Below, in pieces: positions 44,106 to 53,471 of a DNA stretch of 64,000 bases. This DNA is from CAIXQW01 sp046049675 (lineage in GTDB: Bacteria > Bacteroidota > Bacteroidia > Chitinophagales > Chitinophagaceae): NCBI GenBank assembly GCA_046049675.1, contig JBJORA010000009.1, forward strand, positions 1 through 64,000. Reading direction: 5' to 3'. The position numbers and the translations under genes are program-made. Within the stretch, counting starts at the first letter, position 1. The number at the start of each line of letters is the position of its first letter. The notes under the pieces were generated by a model that saw only the letters and a program-made list of their open reading frames with translations, did no database searches and was not told the DNA's origin.

Positions 44106-44855
44106 TTATTTAATTAAAAAGCGCAAGTAGCACGTTTCGCTAAACTCCATTTGGCCCTGTTCGTCGCATATTCCAATGTTCTTGATAATGATACCGTATT
44201 CGTCAAGCCCTTTTTCGCCACTACCGCCGTAAGCGCGTGCAATTTGAGCACTAAAATCGGTCATAGCACCCCACTGGTTTGTTTCATAAATTGTAAGTAC
44301 CTTGTCTATACTTACACCAAGCACGCTGCACATATCGTCCGCTTTTTTGCGGGCATCCTTTAATGCCTCTAACTTAAGCTTATGGGCTTCAGCGTCGTTA
44401 TACTTGCTGCAACCAATAATTGTGTTGCGCGCTTTGAATGCGTCTTTGTATTCTTTAACATCATCCATAAAGCTTTTATAGTCTGCATAATTTGTAAAGT
44501 ACAATACGTATGTGTTTGTGCCATAGCTTTCATACTCAGAGCCAGACTCTATATGTTCTAGCAAACGCACCTTACCAGCATAGGCTGCTACGAGGCCAGC
44601 CATGATGTTTTCGCGGGTAGCGACAAGCTTTTTATTGTTTTCGGTACATTCTTTAATATACTTCTGATAGTGGCGGCCACTTGGAATTACACAAGACTCG
44701 CCGCTTTGCACACCGATGGCCAGAAAGATTTGGTCAGCTTGCATCATAGTGCTAGCCCTGCCACTTGTTTCTACAGTGCGGTCGCTGTGCTGCTGCGCTA
44801 ATACACTTATGCTTGTAGCTAAAACAAGTGCTAATGCTAAAAAGATTTTTTTCAT
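44106..44855 (-). CDS. SIMPL (DUF541) domain secreted protein, copy 1
   Basis: The 249-aa product has a signal peptide (MKKIFLALALVLATSISVLAQ), RTVETSGRASTMMQADQIFLAIGV and KLEALKDARKKADDMCSVLGVSI, hallmarks of the SIMPL family. It and the downstream copy share QQHSDR/QQHNDR after the signal peptide and similar C-termini (ECxxxFLxK), which indicates an old tandem duplication. It contains several Cys (about six in the mature part) that copy 2 mostly lacks. Confidence 0.83.
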   Translation of the reverse strand: MKKIFLALALVLATSISVLAQQHSDRTVETSGRASTMMQADQIFLAIGVQSGESCVIPSGRHYQKYIKECTENNKKLVATRENIMAGLVAAYAGKVRLLEHIESGSEYESYGTNTYVLYFTNYADYKSFMDDVKEYKDAFKARNTIIGCSKYNDAEAHKLKLEALKDARKKADDMCSVLGVSIDKVLTIYETNQWGAMTDFSAQIARAYGGSGEKGLDEYGIIIKNIGICDEQGQMEFSETCYLRFLIK

Positions 44856-44967
44856 TGCTTAGAAATTAAATTAGTCTACAATATTAGGGCATTAATTGTT
44901 GCACACAAAAACACTTGCGTTAATTATTGGCAGAGAAATGGCCATCTCTTGGGTAAGGTCTAATTCT

Positions 44968-45954
44968 CTAAAGCATTGCAGCAATAACTTCTGCTATTTG
45001 CACTGCATTGGTAGCGGCGCCCTTGCGTAAATTGTCGCTTACAATCCACATATTAAGCGTATTAGCTTGCGTATCGTCGCGGCGAATACGGCCTACATAC
45101 ACATCATCTGTATTATGCGCAGTCAAAGGCATTGGGTATTCTAACTTAGCGGGATTGTCTTGCACCGTAATACCTGGCGCTTTGCGTAAAATGGCAAATA
45201 CGTCGTTTATGTCAAAGTCGTGCGCAAATTCAATATTTACACTTTCGCTATGACCGCCCATTACTGGGATGCGCACCGTCGTCGCAGTAACAGCAATGCT
45301 GTCGTCGCCCATAATTTTTTTAGTTTCGTTTACCATTTTCATTTCTTCTTTGGTATAACCACTATCTAAAAAAACATCTACTTGCGGAATTACATTCATA
45401 TCTATTGTATACGCATATGCCTTTACCACATCGTCGCTGCCTGCACGCTCATCCATTAATTGCTTAACGGCCTTTACGCCAGTACCCGTTACACTTTGGT
45501 AGGTGCTTACAACCACACGCTTAATGGTGTATTTATCGTGTAAAGGCTTTAAGGCCACCACCATTTGTATGGTACTGCAATTGGGGTTTGCGATAATCAT
45601 ATCCTTTTCGCTAAGTATATGGCCGTTGACCTCAGGCACTACTAGCGGGCAATTATCGTTCATGCGCCAGGCACTGCTATTGTCTATTACACGAATGCCA
45701 GCCTCGGCAAATTTTGGCGCCCATTCTAAACTCATTGCACCGCCCGCACTAAATAAAGCGATTTGTGGTTGCATGCTAATGGCAGTGTCTGCATTGACCA
45801 CACTATAAGTTTGACCTTTAAATACAACTTGCTTGCCAACACTTTTTTCGCTGGCAACAGGTATCAATTCGCTTACGGGAAAATTACGCTCTGCTAATAC
45901 TTCCAACATTTTTGTGCCCACTAAACCTGTGGCGCCTACTACTGCTACTTTCAT
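44968..45954 (-). CDS. asd: Aspartate-semialdehyde dehydrogenase
   Basis: Asd reduces aspartyl phosphate to aspartate semialdehyde with NADPH, leading to lysine, diaminopimelate, threonine and methionine. The 328-aa product has the normal length, the nucleotide motif VGATGLVGTKMLEVL, the catalytic Cys in ANPNCSTIQM, the QSVTGTG loop and the catalytic His in MGGHSESVNIEF. It appears monocistronic; no lysine or threonine pathway gene is adjacent. Confidence 0.96.
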   Translation of the reverse strand: MKVAVVGATGLVGTKMLEVLAERNFPVSELIPVASEKSVGKQVVFKGQTYSVVNADTAISMQPQIALFSAGGAMSLEWAPKFAEAGIRVIDNSSAWRMNDNCPLVVPEVNGHILSEKDMIIANPNCSTIQMVVALKPLHDKYTIKRVVVSTYQSVTGTGVKAVKQLMDERAGSDDVVKAYAYTIDMNVIPQVDVFLDSGYTKEEMKMVNETKKIMGDDSIAVTATTVRIPVMGGHSESVNIEFAHDFDINDVFAILRKAPGITVQDNPAKLEYPMPLTAHNTDDVYVGRIRRDDTQANTLNMWIVSDNLRKGAATNAVQIAEVIAAML

Positions 45955-46006
45955 GCTTTATTCAAAAGATTCGTGTAATTTCAATTAGAAAATCTTGCGT
46001 TACAGC

Positions 46007-47278
46007 TTACGCATTTGTATCATCAAGCCAACGCAATTTTACAGTTTCAATTTTAGTTTCGCTCACACTAAGAATATCAAATTCATAGTGACCAATTACA
46101 ATTTTTTCTTTTTGTTTAGGAATTTCTTCGTGGTTGGCAATAATAAAACCGCTAAGCGTGTCTGCCTCTTCTACATCAAAGCCCAAACCATATTTTTTAT
46201 TAAGATGGTCTAGCTCTAAGCGACCACTTAGTATAAATTCGTTTTCAGCAATTTGCTTTTCTACAAATTCTTCGATATCGTGCTCGTCGTTAATGTCGCC
46301 AAAAATTTCTTCGAGAATATCTTCTATCGTAACGATGCCCGCTGTACCACCGTGCTCATCTATTACCCATGCAATGCTCTTGCGCTGCTTGGTAAACTCG
46401 CGCATTAAATCTACGGCAAACATTGTTTCTGGCACAGTAATCACAGAGTGCAGAATACTGCTGATTGCTTTTGGCTGTCGGTGAAAATCTAAGTGGTGCA
46501 AGTATCCAGCGATATTATCTATCGTACCATCGTAAACCAAAACTTTACTAAGCTTGGTTTCTAGTAGCAATTGACGCACTTCCTCAATACTACTGTCTTT
46601 GCTTACAGCAATAATTTCGTTGCGTGGAATAAGGCACTCACGAATACGCACATTGTTTAGCTCTAGTGCATTTTTGAGCAATTCGGTATTGACTTCTTCT
46701 TCGTCCTCGTCGTCTTTGTGCCCCGTGTTCATTTGCTTTACAAAATTCTCGAGGTCTATACGACTGTACACACTTTTATGCTCTTGTATTTTTACATTAA
46801 AGATGTACTTCAAAATCCATTCGCTGATGCGCACAAACAAGCGCGCAATTGGATACAAGAGTTTATAGAAGAACTGAATTGGTAAGCGGAAGAAGTAGAG
46901 AATTTTTTCTGCCTTGCCTTTAAAGAAAGCTTTTGGTAGAAATTCGCCGAGAATTAAAATAACCACAGTACCTATTAAAGTATCTATCAGTAAGTGCAAA
47001 AGCGATTGACCAGGTAAGATTCTCTCGAGCCAACCAGAGGTTAGCGAGGTCATGCTATGTTCGTAAAGAATTAGAAATATATTGATGCCCACAAGACTAG
47101 TGCCTATAAAATCTTCGGGATGCTCTAGGAAGCGAGAAATGACTTCGCCGCTTTTTGAGCCTTGCTTGCGCTTAAGTTCTACATTGAGCTTGTTGGCACT
47201 GATAAATGCAATTTCTATCCCGGCAAAAAATGCAACACCAAGAATGCATATAATTATGGCTATAATAAGGCCTGACAT
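46007..47278 (-). CDS. CNNM/CorC-type membrane protein (GldE-like)
   Basis: The 423-aa protein has an N-terminal DUF21 membrane domain with about four helices (residues 1-150), two CBS domains (about 185-310: MRIRECLIPRNEIIAVSKD-like, IDEHGGTAGIVTIEDILEEIFGDI) and a C-terminal CorC_HlyC domain (about 330-420). In Bacteroidota this architecture includes GldE of the gliding/T9SS apparatus and magnesium-efflux type proteins; sequence alone does not separate them. I use the ATG at 47278; a TTG 12 bases upstream opens the same frame. Confidence 0.87.
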   Translation of the reverse strand: MSGLIIAIIICILGVAFFAGIEIAFISANKLNVELKRKQGSKSGEVISRFLEHPEDFIGTSLVGINIFLILYEHSMTSLTSGWLERILPGQSLLHLLIDTLIGTVVILILGEFLPKAFFKGKAEKILYFFRLPIQFFYKLLYPIARLFVRISEWILKYIFNVKIQEHKSVYSRIDLENFVKQMNTGHKDDEDEEEVNTELLKNALELNNVRIRECLIPRNEIIAVSKDSSIEEVRQLLLETKLSKVLVYDGTIDNIAGYLHHLDFHRQPKAISSILHSVITVPETMFAVDLMREFTKQRKSIAWVIDEHGGTAGIVTIEDILEEIFGDINDEHDIEEFVEKQIAENEFILSGRLELDHLNKKYGLGFDVEEADTLSGFIIANHEEIPKQKEKIVIGHYEFDILSVSETKIETVKLRWLDDTNA

Positions 47279-47437
47279 ATAATTGGGCAAAGATAAGGCG
47301 AAGAAACAGTGCTAGCACGCTATGTTTTGCTTTTTCGTGTTGCGTATAAGTAGATTTCACGCGGCATTTTTAGAGAAAAGCTTCTAGCGGCACAGCAGAC
47401 AATATGCGTTTATGATAGTACCTTTAACCCCCCATAT

Positions 47438-49234
47438 ATGAGCGACCAGTTTATAGTTTCGGCCTTAAAATACCGCCCACAATTGTTTGATACCGTTGTG
47501 GGTCAGCAACATATTACTACAACGCTCAAAAATGCTATCAAAAGTGGTCAGGTAGCACACTCTTTTTTATTCTGTGGGCCGCGTGGTGTGGGCAAAACAA
47601 CTTGCGCCCGTATTTTGGCTAAAACGCTCAATTGTACTAGCCTCACTGCCGAAGGTGAAGCTTGCAATACCTGTACCAATTGTAGCACATTTAATAGCAA
47701 TACAAGTTTTAATGTACACGAGCTGGATGCTGCAAGTAATAATAGTGTAGAAGATATTCGTACCCTTATAGAACAAGTACGTTTTGCGCCAAGCGAGGGC
47801 AGCAAATACAAAGTGTATATTATAGACGAGGTACACATGCTGACGACCAATGCGTTTAACGCTTTTCTAAAGACCTTAGAAGAGCCGCCGCATTACGCTG
47901 TGTTTATTTTAGCTACGACAGAAAAGCACAAAATTCTGCCAACCATTCTTAGCCGCTGCCAGATATTTGATTTTAAAAGAATTACAAATGCCGATGTAGT
48001 GCAGCATTTGCAGGGCATTTGCACAAAAGAAAATATACCTGCTGAAGAAGACGCGCTACATTTTATTGCCTTAAAAAGCGAAGGCTGTATGCGTGATGCC
48101 CTCAGCATTATGGATAAAATTACCAGCTTTGGTGGCGGTAAGATTACCTATGAGGGCACTATTGACAACCTCAACATTCTCGACTACGAGTACTTCTTTA
48201 AGTTCACGGACCATATCTTACTACAAGATACAAAAGCTGCTATGCTAATGCTCGACGAAGTACTTGCAAAGGGCTTTGAAGGCGATAGTATTTTGCTTGG
48301 CCTTGCGGAGCATATGCGCAACCTAATGGTGTGCCGCGACGAAGAAATGCGTGTCTTGCTTGAAGTAACAGAAACCATTAAGGATCGTTATAAAGAACAA
48401 AGTGTGCGCATTAGCAATAACTTGGTACTTAATGCTGTAAGCATCTTAAGTGCAGCAGATGCCGAGTACAAAATGGCGCGCAACAAACGTTTGCATGTAG
48501 AGCTGTGCTTTATTAAGCTATGCAATATTAGTCGTGCTTTGGAGCTTATAACCCAAGCAGATGGCACAGTGGTTAAGAAAAATTTACTAAGCCATCGTAT
48601 TGTACCATTACATACGGTAAGTACGCCACCTGCTGCAGCAAGCCTAAGCGTAGACAGTAGTTTGGCCGTGCCAGCACCACTGCCTCAACAAGCACCAATT
48701 GCTGCAACGCCAGTAGCGGCAACACCTGTTATACAGCAAGAACTTACAGCACCACCACCAGCACCAATAGTAAGTGCAAAGCCCAAAGTAGTGGCTCCCG
48801 GTGGTTTGCGTAAATTAATGCAAGCAGCCGTTAAGCAAGCCAGCGAAGAAGTGCAAGCACAGCGGATAGAAATTACAACCGAAGCATTAGAAAAGGTTTG
48901 GCAGCAAGTGATAATAGAGCTTAGCGCTGGCAACGATTTTTTTGTAAAAGCCTTACAAAAGTGCAACATCACCTACACGGAACTTTGCGTTAGCATTTTT
49001 GTAGAAAACAGCATGGCTCTTAGTATTCTTGAAGGCAAGCAGTTGCTGATAAAGCGTTTGCTAAAAGATACCTTTAATAATGAAGAGATAAGCCTAGATA
49101 TTGTACCGATACAGAAATCGCTTGATGACGAGCCGAAAGTAAGATCTCAAAAAGAAATTTTGGAGGAAATGCTTGCGGCAAATGAGGGTTTGCGACTGCT
49201 TAAAAGCGAATTAGGTTTAGAGCTAGACTTCTAA
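47438..49234 (+). CDS. dnaX: DNA polymerase III subunit gamma/tau
   Basis: DnaX is the clamp-loader ATPase. The 598-aa product has Walker A GPRGVGKTT (about 46-54), the zinc-binding Cys cluster (CTSLTAEGEACNTCTNC), Walker B VYIIDEVHML, SRC arginine-finger motif TILSRCQIFDF and domain III, then a Pro/Ala-rich linker (about 395-445) and a tau-like C-terminal domain. No frameshift signal for gamma was noted. The length is normal for the phylum. Confidence 0.96.
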   Translation: MSDQFIVSALKYRPQLFDTVVGQQHITTTLKNAIKSGQVAHSFLFCGPRGVGKTTCARILAKTLNCTSLTAEGEACNTCTNCSTFNSNTSFNVHELDAASNNSVEDIRTLIEQVRFAPSEGSKYKVYIIDEVHMLTTNAFNAFLKTLEEPPHYAVFILATTEKHKILPTILSRCQIFDFKRITNADVVQHLQGICTKENIPAEEDALHFIALKSEGCMRDALSIMDKITSFGGGKITYEGTIDNLNILDYEYFFKFTDHILLQDTKAAMLMLDEVLAKGFEGDSILLGLAEHMRNLMVCRDEEMRVLLEVTETIKDRYKEQSVRISNNLVLNAVSILSAADAEYKMARNKRLHVELCFIKLCNISRALELITQADGTVVKKNLLSHRIVPLHTVSTPPAAASLSVDSSLAVPAPLPQQAPIAATPVAATPVIQQELTAPPPAPIVSAKPKVVAPGGLRKLMQAAVKQASEEVQAQRIEITTEALEKVWQQVIIELSAGNDFFVKALQKCNITYTELCVSIFVENSMALSILEGKQLLIKRLLKDTFNNEEISLDIVPIQKSLDDEPKVRSQKEILEEMLAANEGLRLLKSELGLELDF

Positions 49235-49316
49235 GTATTGTTAAGAATGGCGCGTGTATAAATTTACAAATAGCACTACACGTCAAACTAAAGCAATAGG
49301 TATTACATTTGCAGCT

Positions 49317-49715
49317 ATGAGTAATTTTACATTACGCGGCAATATAGTAGCCATTTACCCAACGCAGGTAATTAGCGATAAGTTTAAGAAAAGAGAGTTT
49401 GTTTTAGAGGTAACTGACGGCGGTCAATACCCACAGTTTCCAAAATTTCAGTGCACACAAGCCAAGTGCGACATGCTAGATGGCTATAATGTAGGCGACG
49501 ATATTACAGTAAGCTTTAATATACGTGGTGGCAAGTACGAAAAAAATGGTGTTACCAATTATATTACCAATTTAGATTGCTGGCGCATAGAAAAAGGTAT
49601 GGGAACAAATGCAGCACCAAACGCTGCAGCTACGCCGTCGCAAGCAAGCGCACCAGTAGATAATATTCCGCCATTTGTAGCAGATGCAAGTCCTGCGGAT
49701 GATTTACCGTTCTAA
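49317..49715 (+). CDS. DUF3127 single-stranded-DNA-binding-like protein
   Basis: The 132-aa protein has an OB-fold-like domain (MSNFTLRGNIVAIYPTQVIS, KKREFVLEVTD, DITVSFNIRGGKYEKNG, TNLDCWRIEK) and an acidic Pro/Ala-rich tail ending ADDLPF, strikingly similar to the SSB C-terminal tip (DDDIPF). Family DUF3127 is typical of Bacteroidota. The ATG at 49317 is chosen; an upstream in-frame GTG at 49254 adds 21 unrelated residues. A hairpin terminator follows. Confidence 0.85.
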   Translation: MSNFTLRGNIVAIYPTQVISDKFKKREFVLEVTDGGQYPQFPKFQCTQAKCDMLDGYNVGDDITVSFNIRGGKYEKNGVTNYITNLDCWRIEKGMGTNAAPNAAATPSQASAPVDNIPPFVADASPADDLPF

Positions 49716-49740
49716 TACACTCAAATTTTAAATAATATGA

Positions 49741-49769
49741 AAAGCAAGGTTAAATGCCTTGCTTTTTTG
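49741..49769 (+). terminator. Hairpin terminator after the DUF3127 gene
   Basis: AAAAGCAAGG pairs with CCTTGCTTTT around TTAAATG, followed by further T. It lies 25 bp after the stop. Confidence 0.75.
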
Positions 49770-49835
49770 CATTAAACAATTGCTAATCTATGCAATGCTG
49801 CAAGATTGTATAGCAACACTTATCTTTACCCTTGT

Positions 49836-50570
49836 ATGCAATTAAGGCATTTTATTTCCGGAGCGCTGCTGCTTTTATTGTCGGCATGCCATTCGGCCTA
49901 CCAGCATAGCGCACCACAAGCTAAGTTGTATACTTTGCAAAGCCCAGCGCAAGACAGTGCAATTGGTGTGGATTTTCTTACACCCTATCGTACTGCAATG
50001 CAAGCACAGATGGATGTGGTGATAGGTTTTAACGATACAGTGCTTACAAAAGCCAAGCCTGATGGCAATCTTGGGCATATGGTGGCCGATGCGATGCTAG
50101 TGGCTGCTCGCACAAAGGTGCCGCAAACACAGCTAAGCGTATGTAATTATGGTGGCATTCGTGTACCAAGTGTAGGAAAAGGAAAAATTAGCCTTGGTAC
50201 TGTTTACGAGATTATGCCTTTTGACAATACAATCGTTGTTGTAACCCTTAACGGCGCTCAATTAGATAGTATGTGTCAAAATGCTGCAAGAGGTGGCGGC
50301 TTGCCTGTAGCGGGCATATCGTTTACCATTAATAGCAATGCTGCGCAAAACATTACGGTACAAGGTCAAGCACTTGACTACGATACCGATTACTATGTTG
50401 CTGTAAACGACTATATGGCTAACGGTGGCGACAATATGGAGTATCTCAAAAAGCTGCCGCGCCAAGACTGTAATATTTTATTACGCGATGCTATCATTAC
50501 TTATGTGAAGCAGCAACAAACGACTAACGCAAGCCTATGGCAAGCGCCCTACAAACGTATTTTTAGATAA
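49836..50570 (+). CDS. Lipoprotein with 5'-nucleotidase C-terminal domain
   Basis: The 244-aa product has a lipoprotein signal (MQLRHFISGALLLLLSAC) and a 5'-nucleotidase C-terminal (substrate-binding) domain with NLGHMVADAMLVAARTK, NYGGIRV, MPFDNTIVVVTLNG and VNDYMANGGDN. The catalytic metallophosphoesterase domain is absent and is encoded by the next gene, 8 bp away. The two would rebuild a UshA-like enzyme that dephosphorylates nucleotides outside the inner membrane. I start at ATG 49836 rather than an ATG 30 bases upstream. Confidence 0.88.
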   Translation: MQLRHFISGALLLLLSACHSAYQHSAPQAKLYTLQSPAQDSAIGVDFLTPYRTAMQAQMDVVIGFNDTVLTKAKPDGNLGHMVADAMLVAARTKVPQTQLSVCNYGGIRVPSVGKGKISLGTVYEIMPFDNTIVVVTLNGAQLDSMCQNAARGGGLPVAGISFTINSNAAQNITVQGQALDYDTDYYVAVNDYMANGGDNMEYLKKLPRQDCNILLRDAIITYVKQQQTTNASLWQAPYKRIFR

Positions 50571-50578
50571 ATAGTGTT

Positions 50579-51508
50579 ATGAATAGAAAAGAATTTTTAC
50601 ACTACTCCATCAAAGCTGCGGCAGCTATTGCATTGACACCTAACCTTTTATGTGAGGCTGCGGCTGCAGAACAAGCAAGTAAGCAACTGAGCATATTACA
50701 TACGAACGATGTACATAGCAGACTAGATCCTTTTCCGATGGATGGCGGTAAATACCAAGGTTTGGGCGGTATACGAGCACGAGCAAATTTATTGCAACAG
50801 ATTAGGCAAGAACCAAAGGCAAATATTCTGCTCTTAGATAGCGGCGATATGTTTCAAGGAACACCCTATTTTAATCTTTACAAAGGCGAAGCAGAGATAC
50901 TTGCAATGAATAAATTGGGTTATGATTGCGGCACACTTGGCAATCATGATTTTGATGCAGGACTAGATAATCTCTTAATACAGCTTAATAAAGCAAACTT
51001 TCCGATTGTTGCATGCAACTACGACTTTAGCAATACAATTCTCGAAGATAAAATTGCACCATACACAATTGTCAAAAAAGGTGGTGTTAAGATTGGTATC
51101 ATAGGTGTAGGTATTGCACTACAAGGTTTAGTGCCAGAAAATTTATACGGTGCAACTGTTTACAAAAATCCTGTGCCCCTCGTTAATACTTATGCTCGCA
51201 AACTCAAGCACAGCAAGGGCTGCGACTTGGTTGTGTGTTTAAGTCATCTTGGCTATGCATACGATGGCAACAAGCTTAGCGATAAAACTTTAGCAGCAGA
51301 AACAACAGATGTAGACATTATACTTGGTGGCCATACACATACTTTTTTAGACGAGCCAAGTAAGGTAAAAAATAAAAACGGACAAGATGTTTTTATTAAT
51401 CAAGTTGGCTTTGCGGGCATTAAACTTGGTCGATTAGATTTTGACTTTTTTCAGAAAAAAAATTCCGAAAACAAGCTAAGTGCCACTAGTGGTATAATCA
51501 TCAAATAA
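50579..51508 (+). CDS. Metallophosphatase (5'-nucleotidase N-terminal domain)
   Basis: The 309-aa protein has the metal-binding motifs LHTNDVHSRLDP, LLLDSGDMFQGTPYF, GNHDFDAGLD, VCLSHLGYAYD and LGGHTHTF of calcineurin-like 5'-nucleotidases. The N-terminus (MNRKEFLHYSIKAAAAIALTP) resembles a Tat-like signal with a weak basic motif rather than RR. It lacks the C-terminal substrate domain, which is supplied by the upstream gene. Together they form a split UshA. Confidence 0.9.
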   Translation: MNRKEFLHYSIKAAAAIALTPNLLCEAAAAEQASKQLSILHTNDVHSRLDPFPMDGGKYQGLGGIRARANLLQQIRQEPKANILLLDSGDMFQGTPYFNLYKGEAEILAMNKLGYDCGTLGNHDFDAGLDNLLIQLNKANFPIVACNYDFSNTILEDKIAPYTIVKKGGVKIGIIGVGIALQGLVPENLYGATVYKNPVPLVNTYARKLKHSKGCDLVVCLSHLGYAYDGNKLSDKTLAAETTDVDIILGGHTHTFLDEPSKVKNKNGQDVFINQVGFAGIKLGRLDFDFFQKKNSENKLSATSGIIIK

Positions 51509-51582
51509 ACAACAGTTTTAAAATTTTTTTTTTCAACAATTTGTCTTTTCTTCGTGGTCTGTTTTACACATTACTAAATTGT

Positions 51583-51590
51583 TACTTTTG
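51583..51590 (+). promoter_or_regulatory. -7 box (TACTTTTG) of dnaA
   Basis: Exact TAnnTTTG 79 bases before the dnaA ATG. No DnaA boxes were recognised in 51509-51669. Confidence 0.5.
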
Positions 51591-51669
51591 AAGTTGCGCT
51601 TAGTGTTGTGTTGAGCGGATAGTAAGCAAATCATCATTAACCAAATATCAATAAATTTAAATTTACACA

Positions 51670-53109
51670 ATGGCGAAAACCTTTGAGCAAGTATGGGAGA
51701 GTTGTTTAAAAATTTTTCGCGACAACATCAACCACCAAAGTTTCAAAACTTGGTTTGAGCCTATAAGACCAATAGCACTTGAAGACAATGTGCTAACAAT
51801 CGAGGTGCCTAGTCAATTCTTTTATGAGTGGCTAGAAGAGCACTACGTGGACATTATAGGTAAAACAATTAAGCGCGAACTTGGCAAGGAGGCGAAGTTG
51901 CAATATCAAGTACTGATAGAAAACCAAAATAAAGTAAATCCAGCAAGTATTAAATTACCTGGTGCACTTAGAACAGCAGCTGTAGAAAATGTATTGACTA
52001 CAGACTACGGTTTTCGTGGCGACGGTCCAGCCGTAAAAAATCCATTTGCTATACCAGGTTTAAAGCGCAGCCAAATTGATCCGCAATTAAACCCTAATTA
52101 TACGTTTGATGCGTATATAGAGGGAGAGTGCAATCGTTTATGCCGCAGCGCAGGCTTAGCTATTAGCGAAAAGCCAGGTGGTACATCATTCAATCCGCTT
52201 GTTATCTATGGTGGCGCTGGTGTGGGTAAAACACACTTGATGCATGCCATTGGCAATCAAGTAAAGCAAAACTTTCCTAACAAGACTGTTTTATATGTAA
52301 GTGCCGATAAATTCATCAATCAATTTATTGAGCATAGCAAAAACAACGAGATCAACGACTTCATTAACTTCTACCAATTGATAGATGTATTAATGATAGA
52401 CGATATACAATACTTTGCGCCAGCGATTAAAAGTCAGGATGCATTTTTTGCCATCTTCAATCACTTGCACCAAAACGGAAAGCAAATAGTGCTTACCAGC
52501 GATAAGCCACCAAAAGACTTAGAAGGCGTTCAAGAGCGTTTGCTTGGTAGATTTAAGTGGGGCTTAGTTGCCGACTTAAATGCGCCAGACTTTGAAACGC
52601 GTATGGCTATTCTTGAGTACAAGATGCGCCAAGATGGTGTAGAATTGCCAATGGAAGTGGTAAAATACCTCGCTTACAATGTGCAAAACAATATCCGCGA
52701 AATGGAAGGTGCGCTAACTAGCCTATTGGCACATAGCACTTTGGTAAAGCGTGATATTGATTTAGACCTTACTAAAAAAGTACTTCGTAACATTATTAAG
52801 ACTAGCAACAAGGAAATTACCATTGATGCTATTCAAAAGATGGTTTGCGACTACTATAATATCTCTTACGAGAAGCTACAAGCTAAAACGCGCAAGCGCG
52901 AGATTGTTCAAGCACGTCAGATTAGCATGTTTTTGGCGAAGAAATTCACTAAAAACAGCCTAAAAACGATAGGTGAGCACTTCGGTGGCCGCGATCATAC
53001 TACTGTAATACATAGCTGCCAAACGGTAAACGACCTTATGGACACAGATACAACAATCCGTGGCCAGGTGAAGGAGTTGCAGCAGAAGGTGCAGCTTGCT
53101 AGCATGTAG
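51670..53109 (+). CDS. dnaA: Chromosomal replication initiator DnaA
   Basis: DnaA binds oriC and opens it for replication. The 479-aa product has domain I (about 1-85), a linker, the AAA+ domain with Walker A GGAGVGKTHL and Walker B VLMIDDIQYF, and the C-terminal DNA-binding helix-turn-helix ending in GGRDHTTVIHSC. No other replication gene (dnaN, recF) follows; instead tRNA-Ser does. That separation is usual in Bacteroidota. Confidence 0.98.
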   Translation: MAKTFEQVWESCLKIFRDNINHQSFKTWFEPIRPIALEDNVLTIEVPSQFFYEWLEEHYVDIIGKTIKRELGKEAKLQYQVLIENQNKVNPASIKLPGALRTAAVENVLTTDYGFRGDGPAVKNPFAIPGLKRSQIDPQLNPNYTFDAYIEGECNRLCRSAGLAISEKPGGTSFNPLVIYGGAGVGKTHLMHAIGNQVKQNFPNKTVLYVSADKFINQFIEHSKNNEINDFINFYQLIDVLMIDDIQYFAPAIKSQDAFFAIFNHLHQNGKQIVLTSDKPPKDLEGVQERLLGRFKWGLVADLNAPDFETRMAILEYKMRQDGVELPMEVVKYLAYNVQNNIREMEGALTSLLAHSTLVKRDIDLDLTKKVLRNIIKTSNKEITIDAIQKMVCDYYNISYEKLQAKTRKREIVQARQISMFLAKKFTKNSLKTIGEHFGGRDHTTVIHSCQTVNDLMDTDTTIRGQVKELQQKVQLASM

Positions 53110-53150
53110 TATTACACAACAATAGTCAATCAAAAAACAATGTGCAAAAC

Positions 53151-53183
53151 TTGGGGGTTATGAAAGTAATTCCCTTATCTTTG
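53151..53183 (+). promoter_or_regulatory. Promoter of tRNA-Ser (TTG-N22-TATCTTTG)
   Basis: -33 TTG at 53151-53153 and exact -7 box at 53176-53183. Transcription would start about 65 bases before the mature tRNA. Confidence 0.6.
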
Positions 53184-53255
53184 CAATCCTTAAAAAATCC
53201 TGCTAAGATTTTTTGGGAATAAATAGGTTCTTTTTCATAAGCAATTGCACCTAAT

Positions 53256-53344
53256 GGTGAGGTGGATGAGTGGCTGAAATCACCGGTTTGCTAAACCGAC
53301 GTACGGGTCAAACCGTACCGGGGGTTCGAATCCCCCCCTCACCG
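53256..53344 (+). tRNA. tRNA-Ser (anticodon GCT)
   Basis: Acceptor arm GGTGAGG/CCTCACC with discriminator G, anticodon stem-loop CGGTTTGCTAAACCG with GCT, a long class II variable arm (GTACGGGTCAAACCGTAC) and the T arm GGGGGTTCGAATCCCCC. The CCA end is not encoded. It decodes AGC and AGU. Confidence 0.95.
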
Positions 53345-53345
53345 C

Positions 53346-53387
53346 GGAATTGGGTGTGTGTGTGAGTGTGAGTTTGGGTGTGGTGAG
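53346..53387 (+). repeat. GT-rich low-complexity tract, left flank of the four-helix-bundle gene
   Basis: It starts one base after the tRNA-Ser with AATTGGGTGTGTGTGTGAG and continues GTGAGTTTGGGTGTGG. It is the inverted counterpart of the CA-rich tract 53817-53922, whose reverse complement begins AATTAGGGTGTGGGTGTG. Confidence 0.6.
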
Positions 53388-53471
53388 AACACCAATGCAC
53401 ATTAAACAAGCACCGAAATGAAAAGAACTTATTGAACAAACAAACAAAACACAAAACACACACAAGACACT

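Noticed and set aside
51509..51669. oriC beside dnaA
   Set aside because: No TTATCCACA-like DnaA boxes or AT-rich 13-mers were recognised here or in 53110-53255; Bacteroidota origins are often distant from dnaA.
53280..53465. 61-aa minus-strand ORF
   Set aside because: Its C-terminal half (RGGFEPPVRFDP) is the antisense translation of tRNA-Ser.
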